A DNA stretch of 64,000 bases from Setomelanomma holmii (GCA_010015745.1 ML978169.1:62001-126000); one strand, 5' to 3'. Counted from the stretch's first letter, positions 11,431 to 23,653 are shown. The notes: generated by a model from the letters alone, not told the origin. A program made the numbers and translations.

Positions 11431-12465
11431 GGCGGCGTTGTGGCTCAGAGATGCGCAATTCTGAGGAAACACTTGAATCGCCAGGGATGTCAATTGCGCA
11501 AGAGAAGCAAGAATTGTGAGTTGTAATTTAAATGCTGTGTGCGACGGCGGTGTTTATGCGACTTCAGCTGGTTGTAGATGCTCCAATGTATGGAAACACG
11601 CCTTAGCTCCAACGCCACTGACTTCAGTCGTGAAACATCCCAGTCGATCCTTCGCCTGCCGCACGTTGGGGCACTAGCCTGCCGGAGCTATTCTTAGAAG
11701 CCCATACCATTTGCCCAAGCCCTCTTGGACGACGATACAAGAGGTACATAACTGTCGATCGCCTCAAGATAGAAGTATCAATACTGCCCATGTTGCATTC
11801 AAGTCGGTGCCCTCCATTGACGGGTAGCAGCCCTCGGTTGAGATTCGTATCGTTAAGTTCCATGTCAGGCAGGTCTCTCTCCATCCACCGTGGCAAGGAG
11901 TACAACTAGGATGAGCACAGCGAAGCAAATACATTAGTTTCCATTTTTGAGCGCCATTCATTTGCGCTAATTGATCGATATTACAACACCTGGGTCTCTG
12001 CTCTCCTCTTTGGCCAGGCGTGCTTTCTCTCCATCTCCTTTCAGATACCATTAGCGTCATTGCGGATACGGGAAAATAATGCGCAATGTGTAGGAAATGC
12101 CCACTGCTGGTCGCTTTTGCGGTACGCCACATGAACCCAGTAATGCAACCCAAAGTAAACCCTCAAAAAAGAAAGATCTTTCAGTCCGCACCGAACTCCA
12201 CCTAAACGCCGCCACATGCATAACAGCAAAGAAACGAGGACAAAAGAAATTGTACTGAGCCCGAAAGGCTGAGGCCAAACGCCGCGTCGGCTAATACGAA
12301 CAACGAGTCGGTTCGTGGCACGTTGTACGAGCAGACGAAAAGAAGGGTAGATGGCCAAGACACGGGCGTTGTCGACAACAACTACGTCGCCTGCAGAAAT
12401 TAACTTCTGGGAGAATTGCAAACGTCAGATGCATTAACCTAACGTCATCCAGGAGCGTCCAGCCC
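11431..12465. other. Intergenic region
   Basis: Lies between the 5' end of Maf and the 3' end of the large disordered protein, both on the minus strand. Short minus-strand open frames (up to 129 codons) overlap in different frames with no recognisable content. Confidence 0.45.
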
Positions 12466-15400
12466 TCATGCCGCCCCTAGAGCATGCGCAATCACTATAG
12501 GGACAACTATCGCCACTGCGATTCCAATGTTGACACCGATGCCCGCGACCAAGGCTACTTTCTTTGACCGATTCGTGCAATGCCCCAGCCGACCTTCCGT
12601 CAGTGAGATCATGAGTGTATCACCCCAGACACGAAACAGAATAATGCATGGTGGAAGCAGGCAAAACACGGCCAAGATTGCCCAGGATAGCCTGCGTCTA
12701 CGCTCCTCGTCTTCGGGATTGGCTGCGCGCTCTGGACATAGCAGGTGAGGTGAATGCTGGTGAGCAATAAGCGCCCGAGCCATGGGGGCAGTATCCACGC
12801 TCAAGTGCGGGTGTAGGGGCGTAACGGTGTCGCTCGTCGAAGGACGTTCGCTGCCTCCCATGAAGCGTGAGAAGTTAGTGTCTGCACTGGAGAGTGTCTT
12901 GCGGGCCGACTCAGGAGAGAGAATCATTTGCCTCAGCTTCGTTTGTCCATGAACAGCCGTTCGACTCATTCGTCGCTGTGGACGGTTGAACGTCGTGGAG
13001 AGACGCAGAGAGGGGCGCCTAGTTGTGTCGTCTCCTGGAGACGTTTTTATGACGGGTTCCAACTCCGACGGTCTCGGAAACAAAGTTATCTGTGAAGGTG
13101 TCCGCTCATTGCCCAGCTCAGTAGTCGCGGAACGTTGGTGGATGCGGGTCACACTACTAGAAGCTGGGAAGGGAGAGGCATAGAAGCCAGGATACTCATT
13201 CGAGCGAAAGCTGCTGCGAGCGGTGCTCGAAGTCAATATCGGACCGGGGCTACTGTTGTCTGCGATACTGCTCCCCGTCTCATGCATGCCTGTCCCTCGA
13301 GGGGTGCCGGTCAAATTGCCCCTTGGCCCAACTACGCTTAGCTTCTCAAATGTATTCTCCCGTTGCAGCGCACTGGAGTCATCGAAAATACTGGGTGGAG
13401 AGCTGGAGACAGGCAAGCCGCCGTTGTTGGAGCTCTGGTATGCCATCTCGTCGGATTGAAGGGCAGACTGTCGCTTCCCGTCGAAAATGATCTTATCATT
13501 TGGCCCTGAAGCGAGTAGTTCTTGAGTCTCCTTATCGCTGAACGCATAAGGATCTGCCCAGGGCGCCAGAGCATAAGGTGGATCCACGTCGCTTCTTCCC
13601 CTTGTGCTATCAAAAGGATCGGACATATCGAGGACAGGAACCGTCATTGACTGGCGCAGGTTGCGAGCCGAAGGAGGACTTGTAGAATCTGGAGCCGTGC
13701 GAAGCCTTGCTGGCGGTTGCAACTGCGGGGGAAATGAGCTGAACGGATTGTGATGAGCTCGGATGGGACTTGGATGACTGTATATGGAGGGTCCTTGCGA
13801 ATGATTCTGTCCAGCCCACGATGGCAGCGAACCGTTCGAGTTCATACCAAGGCTGTTTCGGGTACCTTCGCTGCTGCTGTAGTCTGCCACACTGTCAAAC
13901 GAATCTCGAGCTTCATGACTGTTCAATGAGTTCCGTAAGTCGCGGCTATGAGCGCCAACGGACTCCCAGTCGGCTTCGTTTCCCTCGGCACCTCCCACCC
14001 GACTAAGCTCTGGATCACCTAGACTCTGAGGCTCCGTGATCGCAGAATCGGTAGCCTTTTTACTAAGGAGAAGACTGCCTGAGCTTCGTCTTGCCCAAAT
14101 GGCGGGTATACTCTTCTCTTCGCGTTGCTGCTCGCCTGTTGCGCTCTGAAAGATCTGCTCAGCTTCGTCGAGCGCCTCTTGAGGAGTCTGCGGGCTGGGG
14201 GAATTTGCGGCTTGAGGATATGATGAGGATTGCTCAATAGGTTTGGCGTCTGGCTGTGAGTACGATGACGATGGCTGGAGGCTCTGCCCCAACATCAAGG
14301 GTGCCGATATCTCGCCGTGCGGGATTTGCAACAGATTTCGGGTATCGCCATACGAAGAAGACCTGTTAGAAAACATTTCGGATCTCTCCAGATGCGGCAG
14401 TGCGAAAGTCGTGTTCCTGAACTGAAAGGCTGGTGCTAATGGAGCTGGAGCATCAGGAGGCAAACCTGCGCCACCTCTTAATGTGGGCCTCCTGTTCAGT
14501 GACAGCTCGTCCTCCGGTGCTCTGTTTGTGTCCCCATGCAAACCAAATTGGAATTGGCTAAGGTCGGATGAGAGCGTAGGTTCCTGTCCGTTACCATATA
14601 GGTCGGTCACTCCTTTTGCACTAGCATCCCCGGCAAACGCGTCAGTATGAGGTCTATCGCCGGAGCTTTCAGTCATCGTACTGTCGACAATTCGGCTGGG
14701 ATCGTACTGGTCGATGATCCTGCTGATAGTGTCTGTCTTGTCCTGGCCAGTCGTGCGTTGATACATATGATCAGGTAAAGGCTTGGACTTCCGCTGGCTA
14801 TGAGAACTGTACGCATACAGGCTGTCTTGATTGTACTCGTTGGCGAAGCTACTGGCATCCATGCCGCTGTATCGGAGGAAGGGATTGCTTTGACGTGTGT
14901 TTGTGAGACTTTGTTGGTAGTTTGACCTTCGTCGGTCGTCGCTTGTGTAGATGGACGAACTTGGATAAATAGAATCCAAGTCATCGTAGTACGGTCGAGA
15001 GTCTAAATAGCCCCCAGACATGGACATGTGCCTATTGTCGACACGCCCAACTTGCGTCGACGGATCCTCGGGAAGCAACGATGTTAGAGGTGATGTGTCA
15101 TATCGCTGCATCGGGTGCTTTCGCGGCAATTCTATGTCTTCATCCCCATATTCTTCTTCCTCAGAGGCGTGCTCCTGTGGAGACACCGGACTAGTAGGAG
15201 TGACTGGGGACGTAGGGTTGACCGGAAAGTATGCCGATTGAGGTGTTGAAACATATGGCGCTTCCCGGCCTCGCGTGATGATGCCGTCATCGTCAGCCAA
15301 TGCTCTCTGCGCATCTGCATCGTGCAAGTCCTGCAACTCTTCTCCGTGTGGTCTCTCGGGCTCCTTGCCGAGTCTTCTCGTCAAGGTGCGAGTCAGCTGC

Positions 15401-16620
15401 TTGAGCGAGAACCGAGAATCGCTCGGCGCTTTCTGAACGGCTAGCGGTGGAGGCGCGAGATTCGACTCCGGGCTATACACTGGCGAGGTATAGGTGGATG
15501 AGCCCGGGCTTACAGCGGCCGGCGTTGGTGGCAGAGGAAGATCGAGATTGGAGCTGCCGAACGAGTCATCTGCACGCCGCATGATTCCTGCATGGGCTGC
15601 ACTTAAGTCTCCATATAGTGCGCGCTTGGGCGCCATCTGCAAACAATTAGCGAGGCGAGATGGACGCACACGTAAGTAGCCTACTTCTGCAGATGCCACA
15701 GACAGCTCTTCAGTTGGTCTGGCAAGGAGATACTCGCTAGACCCAAAGTCTTTGGATGGTGTTACGATATCGTGAAGTAGCAGCGATTCGTGAGGATTGA
15801 CAAGGTCAAAGGAGGCGCCGCGGTAGTGGATGGTCGCGGGGGTTGCGGGCGGTGTCGCGGGGGCGGTCGACGCGAAGCTGCGCGTGTTTATGCGTGATTG
15901 ATCGTTCTCGTTGTGCGGTGGAGAAATTGAAGCGTCTTGAAAGTGGGGAGGTTGCGGGAACCGCGAAAGTGAAAACGTCGAAGCAGTATTAGTCGTTCGT
16001 GCGGCGCTCGAATGCGAACTTTCTGTCGAGACGTCGAGCGCATGTGGGGGCGGCGAGCGATGCGACGTATTGGTCTTCACGGTTGCAAGGTTGGAGGGTA
16101 GGGGAAGGAAATCTGTGACGCCTGGCGGCTTTGGCAGCCTTTTCCGGGAGTTGAAGTGACGTATCTTTCCCGTCGATGTTGTTGTGGATATGCTAGATAT
16201 GCTACCGCCCTGCGTCCGAGGCTCAGCGGACTGAGAGCGAAGGATCTGATCTGAGAGCGACTGGGGCTGGAAGGGCTGCTGGTGTGAAGAAAGTTGGTAA
16301 GCAGACTGCGAGGGCACCAGAGGTCGAGGAGCTGAGCGGACGCTCATGTGACTTGTGCGCACGACAGACGGCGCCCGCTCGATCCCGTTGAGTGCGGGGG
16401 CGGCTGGCTTCCGTCTCAAGGTCTTACCAGGAGGCGTGGCCGTTTGTAAGCCGGGCGTGTTTTGCTGTCTGCGGTACTCATGGATTGAAAGAGGGTGAAT
16501 GGGGGTCCGATTGGAAACTGACGAGGTCACAGAATGGTGCGGAGAGTGCACCGGTGTGATGGGCGCGATCTCGTGAGCAGGAAGCTGCGGCGAACGCGAG
16601 TACGGATCGTAGGTGGCCAT
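12466..16620 (-). CDS. Large serine/proline-rich protein with C-terminal membrane hairpin, function unknown
   Basis: A single frame of 1384 residues. Residues 1 to about 1290 are low-complexity, rich in Ser, Pro, Gln and Thr, with many SP/TP sites and a predicted-disorder composition. A conserved-looking tail follows: a basic run (EDEERRRRLSW), a hydrophobic helix (AILAVFCLLPPCIILF), a short hydrophilic loop with a Cys, and a second Gly/Ala-rich helix (LVAGIGVNIGIAVAIVVP) ending at the C-terminus. This is the layout of fungal serine-rich proteins of unknown function whose large N-terminal part faces one side of a membrane. The segment near residue 320 (around 15660) could hide a small in-frame intron; this cannot be settled here. 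No enzymatic motif was seen. Confidence 0.75.
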   Translation of the reverse strand: MATYDPYSRSPQLPAHEIAPITPVHSPHHSVTSSVSNRTPIHPLSIHEYRRQQNTPGLQTATPPGKTLRRKPAAPALNGIERAPSVVRTSHMSVRSAPRPLVPSQSAYQLSSHQQPFQPQSLSDQILRSQSAEPRTQGGSISSISTTTSTGKIRHFNSRKRLPKPPGVTDFLPLPSNLATVKTNTSHRSPPPHALDVSTESSHSSAARTTNTASTFSLSRFPQPPHFQDASISPPHNENDQSRINTRSFASTAPATPPATPATIHYRGASFDLVNPHESLLLHDIVTPSKDFGSSEYLLARPTEELSVASAEVGYLRVRPSRLANCLQMAPKRALYGDLSAAHAGIMRRADDSFGSSNLDLPLPPTPAAVSPGSSTYTSPVYSPESNLAPPPLAVQKAPSDSRFSLKQLTRTLTRRLGKEPERPHGEELQDLHDADAQRALADDDGIITRGREAPYVSTPQSAYFPVNPTSPVTPTSPVSPQEHASEEEEYGDEDIELPRKHPMQRYDTSPLTSLLPEDPSTQVGRVDNRHMSMSGGYLDSRPYYDDLDSIYPSSSIYTSDDRRRSNYQQSLTNTRQSNPFLRYSGMDASSFANEYNQDSLYAYSSHSQRKSKPLPDHMYQRTTGQDKTDTISRIIDQYDPSRIVDSTMTESSGDRPHTDAFAGDASAKGVTDLYGNGQEPTLSSDLSQFQFGLHGDTNRAPEDELSLNRRPTLRGGAGLPPDAPAPLAPAFQFRNTTFALPHLERSEMFSNRSSSYGDTRNLLQIPHGEISAPLMLGQSLQPSSSYSQPDAKPIEQSSSYPQAANSPSPQTPQEALDEAEQIFQSATGEQQREEKSIPAIWARRSSGSLLLSKKATDSAITEPQSLGDPELSRVGGAEGNEADWESVGAHSRDLRNSLNSHEARDSFDSVADYSSSEGTRNSLGMNSNGSLPSWAGQNHSQGPSIYSHPSPIRAHHNPFSSFPPQLQPPARLRTAPDSTSPPSARNLRQSMTVPVLDMSDPFDSTRGRSDVDPPYALAPWADPYAFSDKETQELLASGPNDKIIFDGKRQSALQSDEMAYQSSNNGGLPVSSSPPSIFDDSSALQRENTFEKLSVVGPRGNLTGTPRGTGMHETGSSIADNSSPGPILTSSTARSSFRSNEYPGFYASPFPASSSVTRIHQRSATTELGNERTPSQITLFPRPSELEPVIKTSPGDDTTRRPSLRLSTTFNRPQRRMSRTAVHGQTKLRQMILSPESARKTLSSADTNFSRFMGGSERPSTSDTVTPLHPHLSVDTAPMARALIAHQHSPHLLCPERAANPEDEERRRRLSWAILAVFCLLPPCIILFRVWGDTLMISLTEGRLGHCTNRSKKVALVAGIGVNIGIAVAIVVPIVIAHALGAA

Positions 16621-17954
16621 CTTTGCTGAAGTCCCGTCTCAACTTCCCTCTCACCACTGTTGCACTAAGCTTACTTTGCGTCTTCTGTCCCAGGGCCCTT
16701 ATGTACTTCTTCCAACTCCCTGTGTTTGGGTCGGACTTGGTTGGTGGAGACTCCTGTCAGATACATTGCTTTCTGGACGCCATAGACGCAGCGGTAACAA
16801 CGGGACCAAGCTGGATGTGTGCTTCACCGAAGCTTCGTTTCCCTCCCACAAGTCTAGCTGTTCTCCTACGCGAGATGACCTCGCAGATGAAATTTTCTCA
16901 AACTGTTGGCGGGAGTCGTTGAATTAGTCGGAGATCATCGGCCTGGAGACTTCGACGAGCTGAAGGGTGACGTTCGAATCCCAGAGAAGCGGAGCAGGAC
17001 AGGAGTTTGAGTGAGAGTAGTGTGGTTATTACTATTAAAAGCGATAGACGGAGAAGAAGAAACTGTAGCCCAGAAGAAAAGAGAGGCAGCAGCGAGGCAC
17101 ACAGGCGGGTGCGTGATGGAGCAGGAAGGCACGACACACTCGCCGAAGATCTAGAAAAAGATGACGAAGAACAGCAGAAGAACAATCTTAGCACAGAACG
17201 CCGTCGCAGGTCTACCGGCCGGTCGTCACCTCGTCGTCCACACAATTTGGTCACATCCACGTTGCCTGCCATGGCTCATTACACCTACCGGGTTGCCGTG
17301 TACGAGGAAAGAGCCATGCTGCATCGTGGATGGACGTCGTTCGAGTTCGCCCCTGCCAGGGTTTGCCTAGCGTCGCCGCCTCCTGGCCAATAACACGGCA
17401 ACCACTCCTGCTGAGCAGAAACACAAGACACCCACCGCGCTGAAAGACTCCTCCACTGAAAAAGGCTGCTAATGCCCGTCATTCTCGTTTCATCTCGCCT
17501 GTCAAGTTCGTTTTTGTGGAGGCGCCGCGAGTTGCACAGGCCCAATCAGCCGCCTGAGCTGCTTTGCCTCCCGTACCCACGACCAGCATGGCGCGATAGC
17601 GAAGATGAAATCTTACTTCAGCCGACGCATCAAGCGGTCCAGTCGGAGGAGAAGACTTGTGTGTTACGAGTCTGCAGGATGTCTCCATCGGAGCTGGACC
17701 AGCCCTGAAGGACAAGTTTGCCGTCGAGTGCCCAGCAATGGAACGAGCGTTGCGCTAATGTAATGATCAGCAGTAATGCACGACATGTTCACCAAGAGTT
17801 CGGCGTTCTGCAATGGCGCAAATGCTCGATGGATGCTGAATGCCTCTAGCACAGCCACACAAGCTCATAGGAGCTGATTGTATCAGTATTAACACGTGGT
17901 ATTCCACAACCATGACACGCAACAGGCCGGGAGCTGGAAACAACAGCAAGCCCT
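16621..17954. other. Intergenic region, probable promoter and long leader of the large protein
   Basis: Purine-rich on the plus strand around 17040-17170, that is pyrimidine-rich on the strand of the downstream large gene, as in many fungal promoters and 5' leaders. Open frames (for example 17007-17393 plus) are basic low-complexity and lack support. Confidence 0.4.
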
Positions 17955-19406
17955 TCAACCGCCTGGAATATGGTCATCTGATCGCCTATTGACATTCACT
18001 GTCGCTCCTTGGCCATGCAGTGCCTCGTTGGCCATTTCCTGCAAAGCTTGCTTTGCACCGTATTCCTTCAGTCCCGTCCTCGACTTCCTGCGTCTAACGG
18101 ACGGATATCGTGAAGGCTCCTGGCCGCTCAAAGGCGACATCGAATATCGTCGAGGACCGACGACTTGCCGTGGATATTGGTGCTCTAATACCACGCGAAC
18201 GTTCAGATCTTCAGGTGCCCAGCTGTGTCTCTGGCCGCCAGAACCTGCGCCTTGAGGTCGCCTAAGCGATCGGGCTCCACCGAAGGTCGGCGTTGCAGGC
18301 TGCTGTGGCTGTTGCACGGGGGACGAAGCTTCTATGGCCTTGCTATGGTCTATAGCTCCATTGCCCGCTGGTTTCGGGTCCTCGCTCTTGTCGTCTTCAC
18401 TTTTCGTATTGTTCGTTGGATACACCGTACCTGGCATCAAAACATACTCGTCCAGTGCATGAGGCAGACTCGCAAAATTGAAGCCTCTCCCAGGCTGACT
18501 GGGCAGAAACCGCTGCCCGATATCGGCGTTGAAGTCGAGCCTGAAATCTTGTGTAGGCATGTATCTCGAGAAGTTCGTATACCATTGGGGATAACTTCCA
18601 TACCAGGCCTCGACTTCGGCATCGACGTCGACAGTCAAGAAGACATTCTTGACGTCGTCTGGTTTATGTACCAGAAGAACGAAGTCAAACTCGCGTGGGA
18701 GGCCGGATCGTTGCAGCAGATTTTCCTCAAGCGTCCAGACTGCCATGCCGTCTTCAACGTCATATTCGGGTCCCATCGGGCTGCGCCGCGATCGAATCGA
18801 GCCTTGGATGCTCATCATGTGGTAGACCTTGTAGGAGCCATTCATGCCGCCTGTCGGATTCAAGGTTGCGGAGACTGGCGCCTGTGATACTCCTAGTGAG
18901 CTCGAAAGACTGAAGTTCCATTGGAGATTCTCGGGCGACACGGCACCAAACATTAGCTCGGGTGCATGCTTCAGGATTCGGGGCTGTGAGACCGGCGAAT
19001 TGTCCCAGCGATCTCGGAATGAAGCACTCGCATCTCCATCTCCATGCACGCAAACTTCAATCCTCGCGCTCTTGAAGCGGTGAGAATTTGGGTCTTGAGG
19101 GTGAAAGACGAAGTGTACCGAGACGAAGTAGACGTCGTCTATCAAGTCATCGTGAACCGCACCGGAATGGTAATAGCCATGTTGAAGTCGGTTAACGTGT
19201 GCTGACACGTACGCATTACCAGGCAGCATCCTCTCGTATAGGCATCTTTGGTGGATTTGGAACCGCTTCTTGGGCACGTTCACGTCCTTTGGGGGCGCGC
19301 TCACGGGGCGCCTTCTCTTTTGTGGTGTATCACGGGGATTGGTGCGCAGCGCTTGAGACAAGTCTGCACCTCCACCCCCTCCCAGTCGCTGTAACAAGGA
19401 GCTCAT
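17955..19406 (-). CDS. Conserved fungal protein of unknown function
   Basis: A single exon of 483 residues from the ATG at 19406 (start of MSSLLQRLGG; an in-frame ATG lies 15 codons upstream). After a Gly-rich and basic N-terminus (about 1-60) comes a compact region to about residue 330 with many aromatic residues, for example YYHSGAVHDDLIDDVYFVSVHF, FDFVLLVHKPDDVKNVFLTVDVD and WYGSYPQWYTNF, suggesting a beta-rich fold. The tail is Pro/Gln-rich and basic. I recognise no named domain, signal peptide or membrane segment. It is transcribed away from urease, sharing a roughly 650-bp upstream region. Confidence 0.65.
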   Translation of the reverse strand: MSSLLQRLGGGGGADLSQALRTNPRDTPQKRRRPVSAPPKDVNVPKKRFQIHQRCLYERMLPGNAYVSAHVNRLQHGYYHSGAVHDDLIDDVYFVSVHFVFHPQDPNSHRFKSARIEVCVHGDGDASASFRDRWDNSPVSQPRILKHAPELMFGAVSPENLQWNFSLSSSLGVSQAPVSATLNPTGGMNGSYKVYHMMSIQGSIRSRRSPMGPEYDVEDGMAVWTLEENLLQRSGLPREFDFVLLVHKPDDVKNVFLTVDVDAEVEAWYGSYPQWYTNFSRYMPTQDFRLDFNADIGQRFLPSQPGRGFNFASLPHALDEYVLMPGTVYPTNNTKSEDDKSEDPKPAGNGAIDHSKAIEASSPVQQPQQPATPTFGGARSLRRPQGAGSGGQRHSWAPEDLNVRVVLEHQYPRQVVGPRRYSMSPLSGQEPSRYPSVRRRKSRTGLKEYGAKQALQEMANEALHGQGATVNVNRRSDDHIPGG

Positions 19407-20056
19407 GGCGAATTCACTCCCGCCGGGCGAACGACCATACGTCCACCTCAAGGTCTAGGCTGCACGGCACGCTAGTACATATTGTTGCGCATGACCTTGA
19501 TAGAAAGCAACAGATCTAGCTTTGTGATAATACAGGAGCGGCTGGGTTTCTGGATGATGCGGAGCAGACACAGAGCATGTTGGAAGCAGCAGGAGGCACC
19601 AGTCGAGAGGCAGGGACAAGGAAAAGGACTGGAAGGGGCCTCTGAGACTTTAAGGGGTGTGAGCTGCGCCGCAGATGATTAGGGGGCACGTAGGGCTGAC
19701 AGCCATGCACAACCCCGGGTACGATCAACAGTGCGATCACTTGTGAATGATAGTGCGGCACGTCGGTGGGACACCTTCTTGCAGTGCTGCAGCCACATGG
19801 GAAGCCTGAGCATGCGGCGATGTGCAGCGCTGAGTGGCCGCCTCTCGGGGGTTTACAAGGTATACTGGCAGTGCGCAAATGGCGTGGGATGAATGCGGAG
19901 GCGGCAGAAGTCCAAAGCGTGCCTTATCGGTGGGTGTTCGACCCCGCAGATTGGTGCAGTGGTGGGCCGACGTGAGCGGGAACGGGCGTATAACTCTGGC
20001 AGACCTCAATAAGTCGTCCATTGCCTGCTTCTTGGCTGCTCTCCACGATTGACACG
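19407..20056. promoter_or_regulatory. Shared upstream region of the unknown-protein gene and urease
   Basis: A 650-bp gap between two divergently transcribed starts (19406 minus, 20057 plus). It must hold both promoters. No GATA-factor site cluster or other element was confirmed by eye. Confidence 0.4.
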
Positions 20057-22882
20057 ATGCAGCTGTGTCCCAAGGAGGTTTGTGCCAACATGGTGCCTTC
20101 CCTGTGACCCCACGCTAACCCTTCGACGACAGCTTGACAAGCTTGTCATCTCCCAGCTCGGCCTGCTGGCACAGCGCCGCCTTGCGCGAGGCGTGAAGCT
20201 GAACCACTCCGAAGCTACAGTGAGTGATGTGAAGCTGGGAGACGCGCCCAATTATGGCTGACGCTATAGGCGCTTATTGCGAACAATCTCCAAGAAGTAC
20301 CGATCATGCCCACACCACTCATTGTCGCAACCTGAACGCATACAGCTCATTCGCGATGGCAACCACATGGTCGCCGACCTCATGTCCATTGGCAAGACCA
20401 TGCTTGGTCGACGCCACGTGCAGCCCTCGGTGGTAGGATCGCTCTCCGAGTTGATGGTTGAGGGCACTTTTCCCACGGGTACCTACCTCGTCACCGTCCA
20501 CCACCCCATCTCGACCGACGATGGCGATCTTGAGAAGGCCCTTTATGGATCCTTCCTGCCGATCCCGTCCAACGATATGTTTCCGCTTCCCGAAGCGACC
20601 GTATACGACGAGACGAAGCAGCCGGGCGCAATAGTCGCGGTCAAGGGCGAGACAGGCACAATCAAGCTCAACGAGAATCGCAAGAGGATCAAGCTTAAGG
20701 TGAAGAGCATGGGTGATAGACCAATTCAAGTATGCGTGAAGGATTCTGCCCGCTCTGCTCCCAATTCACATGCGCACAGGTCGGATCACATTACCATTTT
20801 ATCGAGACGAATCCGCAGCTACAATTCGATCGCGTACGGGCGCACGGCTTCCGACTCGACATTCCGGCTGGCACTTCTGTGCGCTTCGAACCGGGCGACA
20901 CCAAGACTGTGACTTTGGTCCAAATTGGCGGGAATCAGATCATCCGCGGCGGCAATCGCATCGCATCTGGGTTTATTGAGGACACGAACATAGTGAAGGG
21001 CATCGTGGAAAAGCTTAAGAGCGGTGGATTTCTGCACGAGCCGGAGCCCCTTGGCGATGCCGCCCACATCGACTTGTACACCATGGAGCGACAAGCTTAC
21101 ATTAGCATGTTTGGACCCACCACTGGCGACCTCGTTCGGCTTGGCGCTACTGATCTTTGGATCAAGGTAGAGAAGGACATGACTACGTATGGAGACGAGT
21201 GCTCTTTTGGAGGCGGCAAGACACTGAGAGAGGGCATGGGACAGGCAGGTGGACGATCGGATGACGATAGTCTCGATACCGTCATCACGAATGCGCTCAT
21301 TGTCGACTGGACCGGAATATTCAAGGCCGATATTGGTATCAAGAATGGCTTCATTGTTGGCATTGGCAAAGCAGGCAATCCGGATGTCATGGACGGTGTG
21401 GATCCGAGCTTGGTCGTCGGATCGTGTACAGATGTCATCGCTGGCGAGCACAAGATTGTGACAGCAGGTGGTTTTGACTCGCACATTCACTTCATTTGCC
21501 CGCAGCAAGCGGAGGAGGCCATCGCTTCTGGCATCACCACCATGCTGGGAGGCGGGACAGGGCCCAGGTGCGTCGTGTCTAGAGAACCTGAAGTATGTCT
21601 TCCATCTCTGACAAGCACAGCACCGGCACGTGTGCAACGACTTGCACGCCTGGCAAAACGCATATTAGGCAAATGCTGCAGGCTATCGATGAGTTGCCTT
21701 TGAACTATGGGATCACAGGCAAAGGCAATGACGCAGAGCTCAAGCCCCTCCAGCAGCAAGCGGAAGCTGGAGTCTGCGGTTTGAAGTTGCACGAAGATTG
21801 GGGAACCACGCCGGCAGCCATTGACGCATGTCTAACCGTTTGCGACGAATACGATATCCAGACATTGGTTCATACTGACACCCTCAACGAATCTGGCTTT
21901 GTCGAGCAGACTATTGGCGCGTTCAAAAACAGGACCATTCATACCTATCATACCGAGGGTGCAGGCGGAGGTCATGCTCCTGACATTATCAGCGTTGTTG
22001 AACACGACAACGTACTGCCGTCATCCACCAATCCGACACGACCATATACTCGCAACACGCTAGATGAGCACCTTGACATGCTCATGGTGTGCCATCACCT
22101 TTCGCGCAATATTCCAGAGGATGTAGCCTTTGCTGAGTCGCGCATCCGCGCCGAAACCATTGCAGCCGAAGACGTGCTCCACGACCTGGGTGCTATCTCC
22201 ATGATGTCGTCCGATTCGCAGGCAATGGGTAGATGTGGAGAAGTCATTTTGCGCACATGGAACACTGCGCACAAGAATAAAGTGCAGCGCGGCACGCTCA
22301 AGGAAGACGAAGGCACAGACGCAGATAACTTCCGGGTGAAGAGGTATATCAGCAAATACACGATCAATCCTGCCATTGCGCAAGGCATGGGTCATTTGAT
22401 CGGAAGTATTGAGATTGGAAAGGTTGCTGATCTCGTGCTATGGAAGCCTGCCAATTTTGGTGTCAAACCGTCCTTGGTTGTGAAGAGTGGATTTTGCTCG
22501 TATGCGCAGATGGTACGTATCCTTCGTGACCTGATGATCAACGTGCTAACTTTTCGACCAGGGCGATCCCAATGCATCCATCCCGACTGTTGAGCCCATC
22601 ATCATGCGCCCTATGTTCGCTCCCCTCGTCCCACAATCTAGCATCACCTTCGTCTCCAAGGCGTCCATAGACTCCGGCATCGTCAAGTCCTACGGACTGC
22701 GCAAGCGCGTCGAAGCCGTCAAGAATTGCAGGAACATTGGTAAGAGGGATATGAAGTTCAATGACGTGAAGCCAAAGATGAAGGTTGATCCGGAAAGGTA
22801 TACTGTGGAGGCAGATGGCATGGTGTGCACTGCTGAGCCAGCCGAGTCTTTGCCGTTGACTCAAGCCTATTTTGTGTATTAG
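20057..22882 (+). CDS. Urease (single-chain, nickel-dependent)
   Basis: Seven exons (20057-20077, 20133-20219, 20270-20296, 20346-20729, 20780-21567, 21621-22512, 22562-22882) give 839 residues, the usual length for fungal urease, which fuses the bacterial gamma, beta and alpha chains. Introns are 49-55 bp. The gamma part begins MQLCPKE..LDKLVISQLG. The alpha part shows all nickel-site features: HIH in GGFDSHIHF, the carbamylated Lys in GLKLHEDWG, His in LVHTDTLNE and HTEGAGGGH, and Asp in SSDSQAMGR. The mobile flap Cys-His is in MLMVCHHLSR. It hydrolyses urea to ammonia and carbamate in the cytosol. Accessory proteins UreD/F/G are not in this window. The gene ends in TAG exactly where the family ends, showing that TAG is a normal stop here. 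Confidence 0.97.
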
Positions 22883-23653
22883 GCGCCAAGCGTTGAAGAT
22901 GTTATGCAAAAGCACATCAAGTATGTGGTTGACAACCGACATCGAAGCAGATATCATGTGCAAATGTTCATCCACAACCACTTTATTCACGTCCTGCGCT
23001 CATGGCCTACCATGCCAAACGCAATATAGGCCGTCTTCGCCGCTATGTACAATGGGTATCTCTATCTCGATCCGGGGTATCTCAAAATCGTATCGCCATG
23101 ACCAACGTATGTTGTTTAAACGCCTGAACACCTAAAGCACTAGACCCCGAACTTTTGAGTACAGCAACGGCACTCGCTATGCTAGAAACTCGATTTGCCA
23201 ACGCTTTATAAAAATGCAACGCTTGAGAACAATGTGAGGCTATCAACAGCCCTCGAAGGGTGCTAGGATATATACAACGCTAACAGAAAACAAATGATAA
23301 GCAAGTAACATGTTTTTGATGTTGAATGATGGCTCTGCGGCAAGAAATGGCGAGAGGAGACGAACGGACAAGAGAAGACGAAACGGACCATGAACAATTC
23401 CGAGGGAAATGCTAGACGCTGTCCATACGGACGATGAAGCCAGTCGACTGGACTAGGGAAGCTAGGAGTCAGCAACAGTCTAAGTCGATTGGGTATTCTG
23501 GACTATGCCACAAACGTAGTGGAGGCCAGGTCCCAGAACAGATGCTGAAGACGGTGTGGTGTCTTCAACCCTTGTAACAACAACCCCGAAGGCTGCTAGG
23601 TTACAAGTAAAATAGATAGGTAGTGGGGTAGTGCGGATGTTGATGTATCACCC
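22883..23653. other. Convergent 3' flanks of urease and the C2H2 gene
   Basis: The two genes converge here, so no promoter is required. No gene or repeat was recognised. Confidence 0.5.

Noticed and set aside
16960..16990. Possible tRNA B-box (GTTCGAATCC)
   Set aside because: No matching A-box, acceptor stem or anticodon arm can be formed around it.
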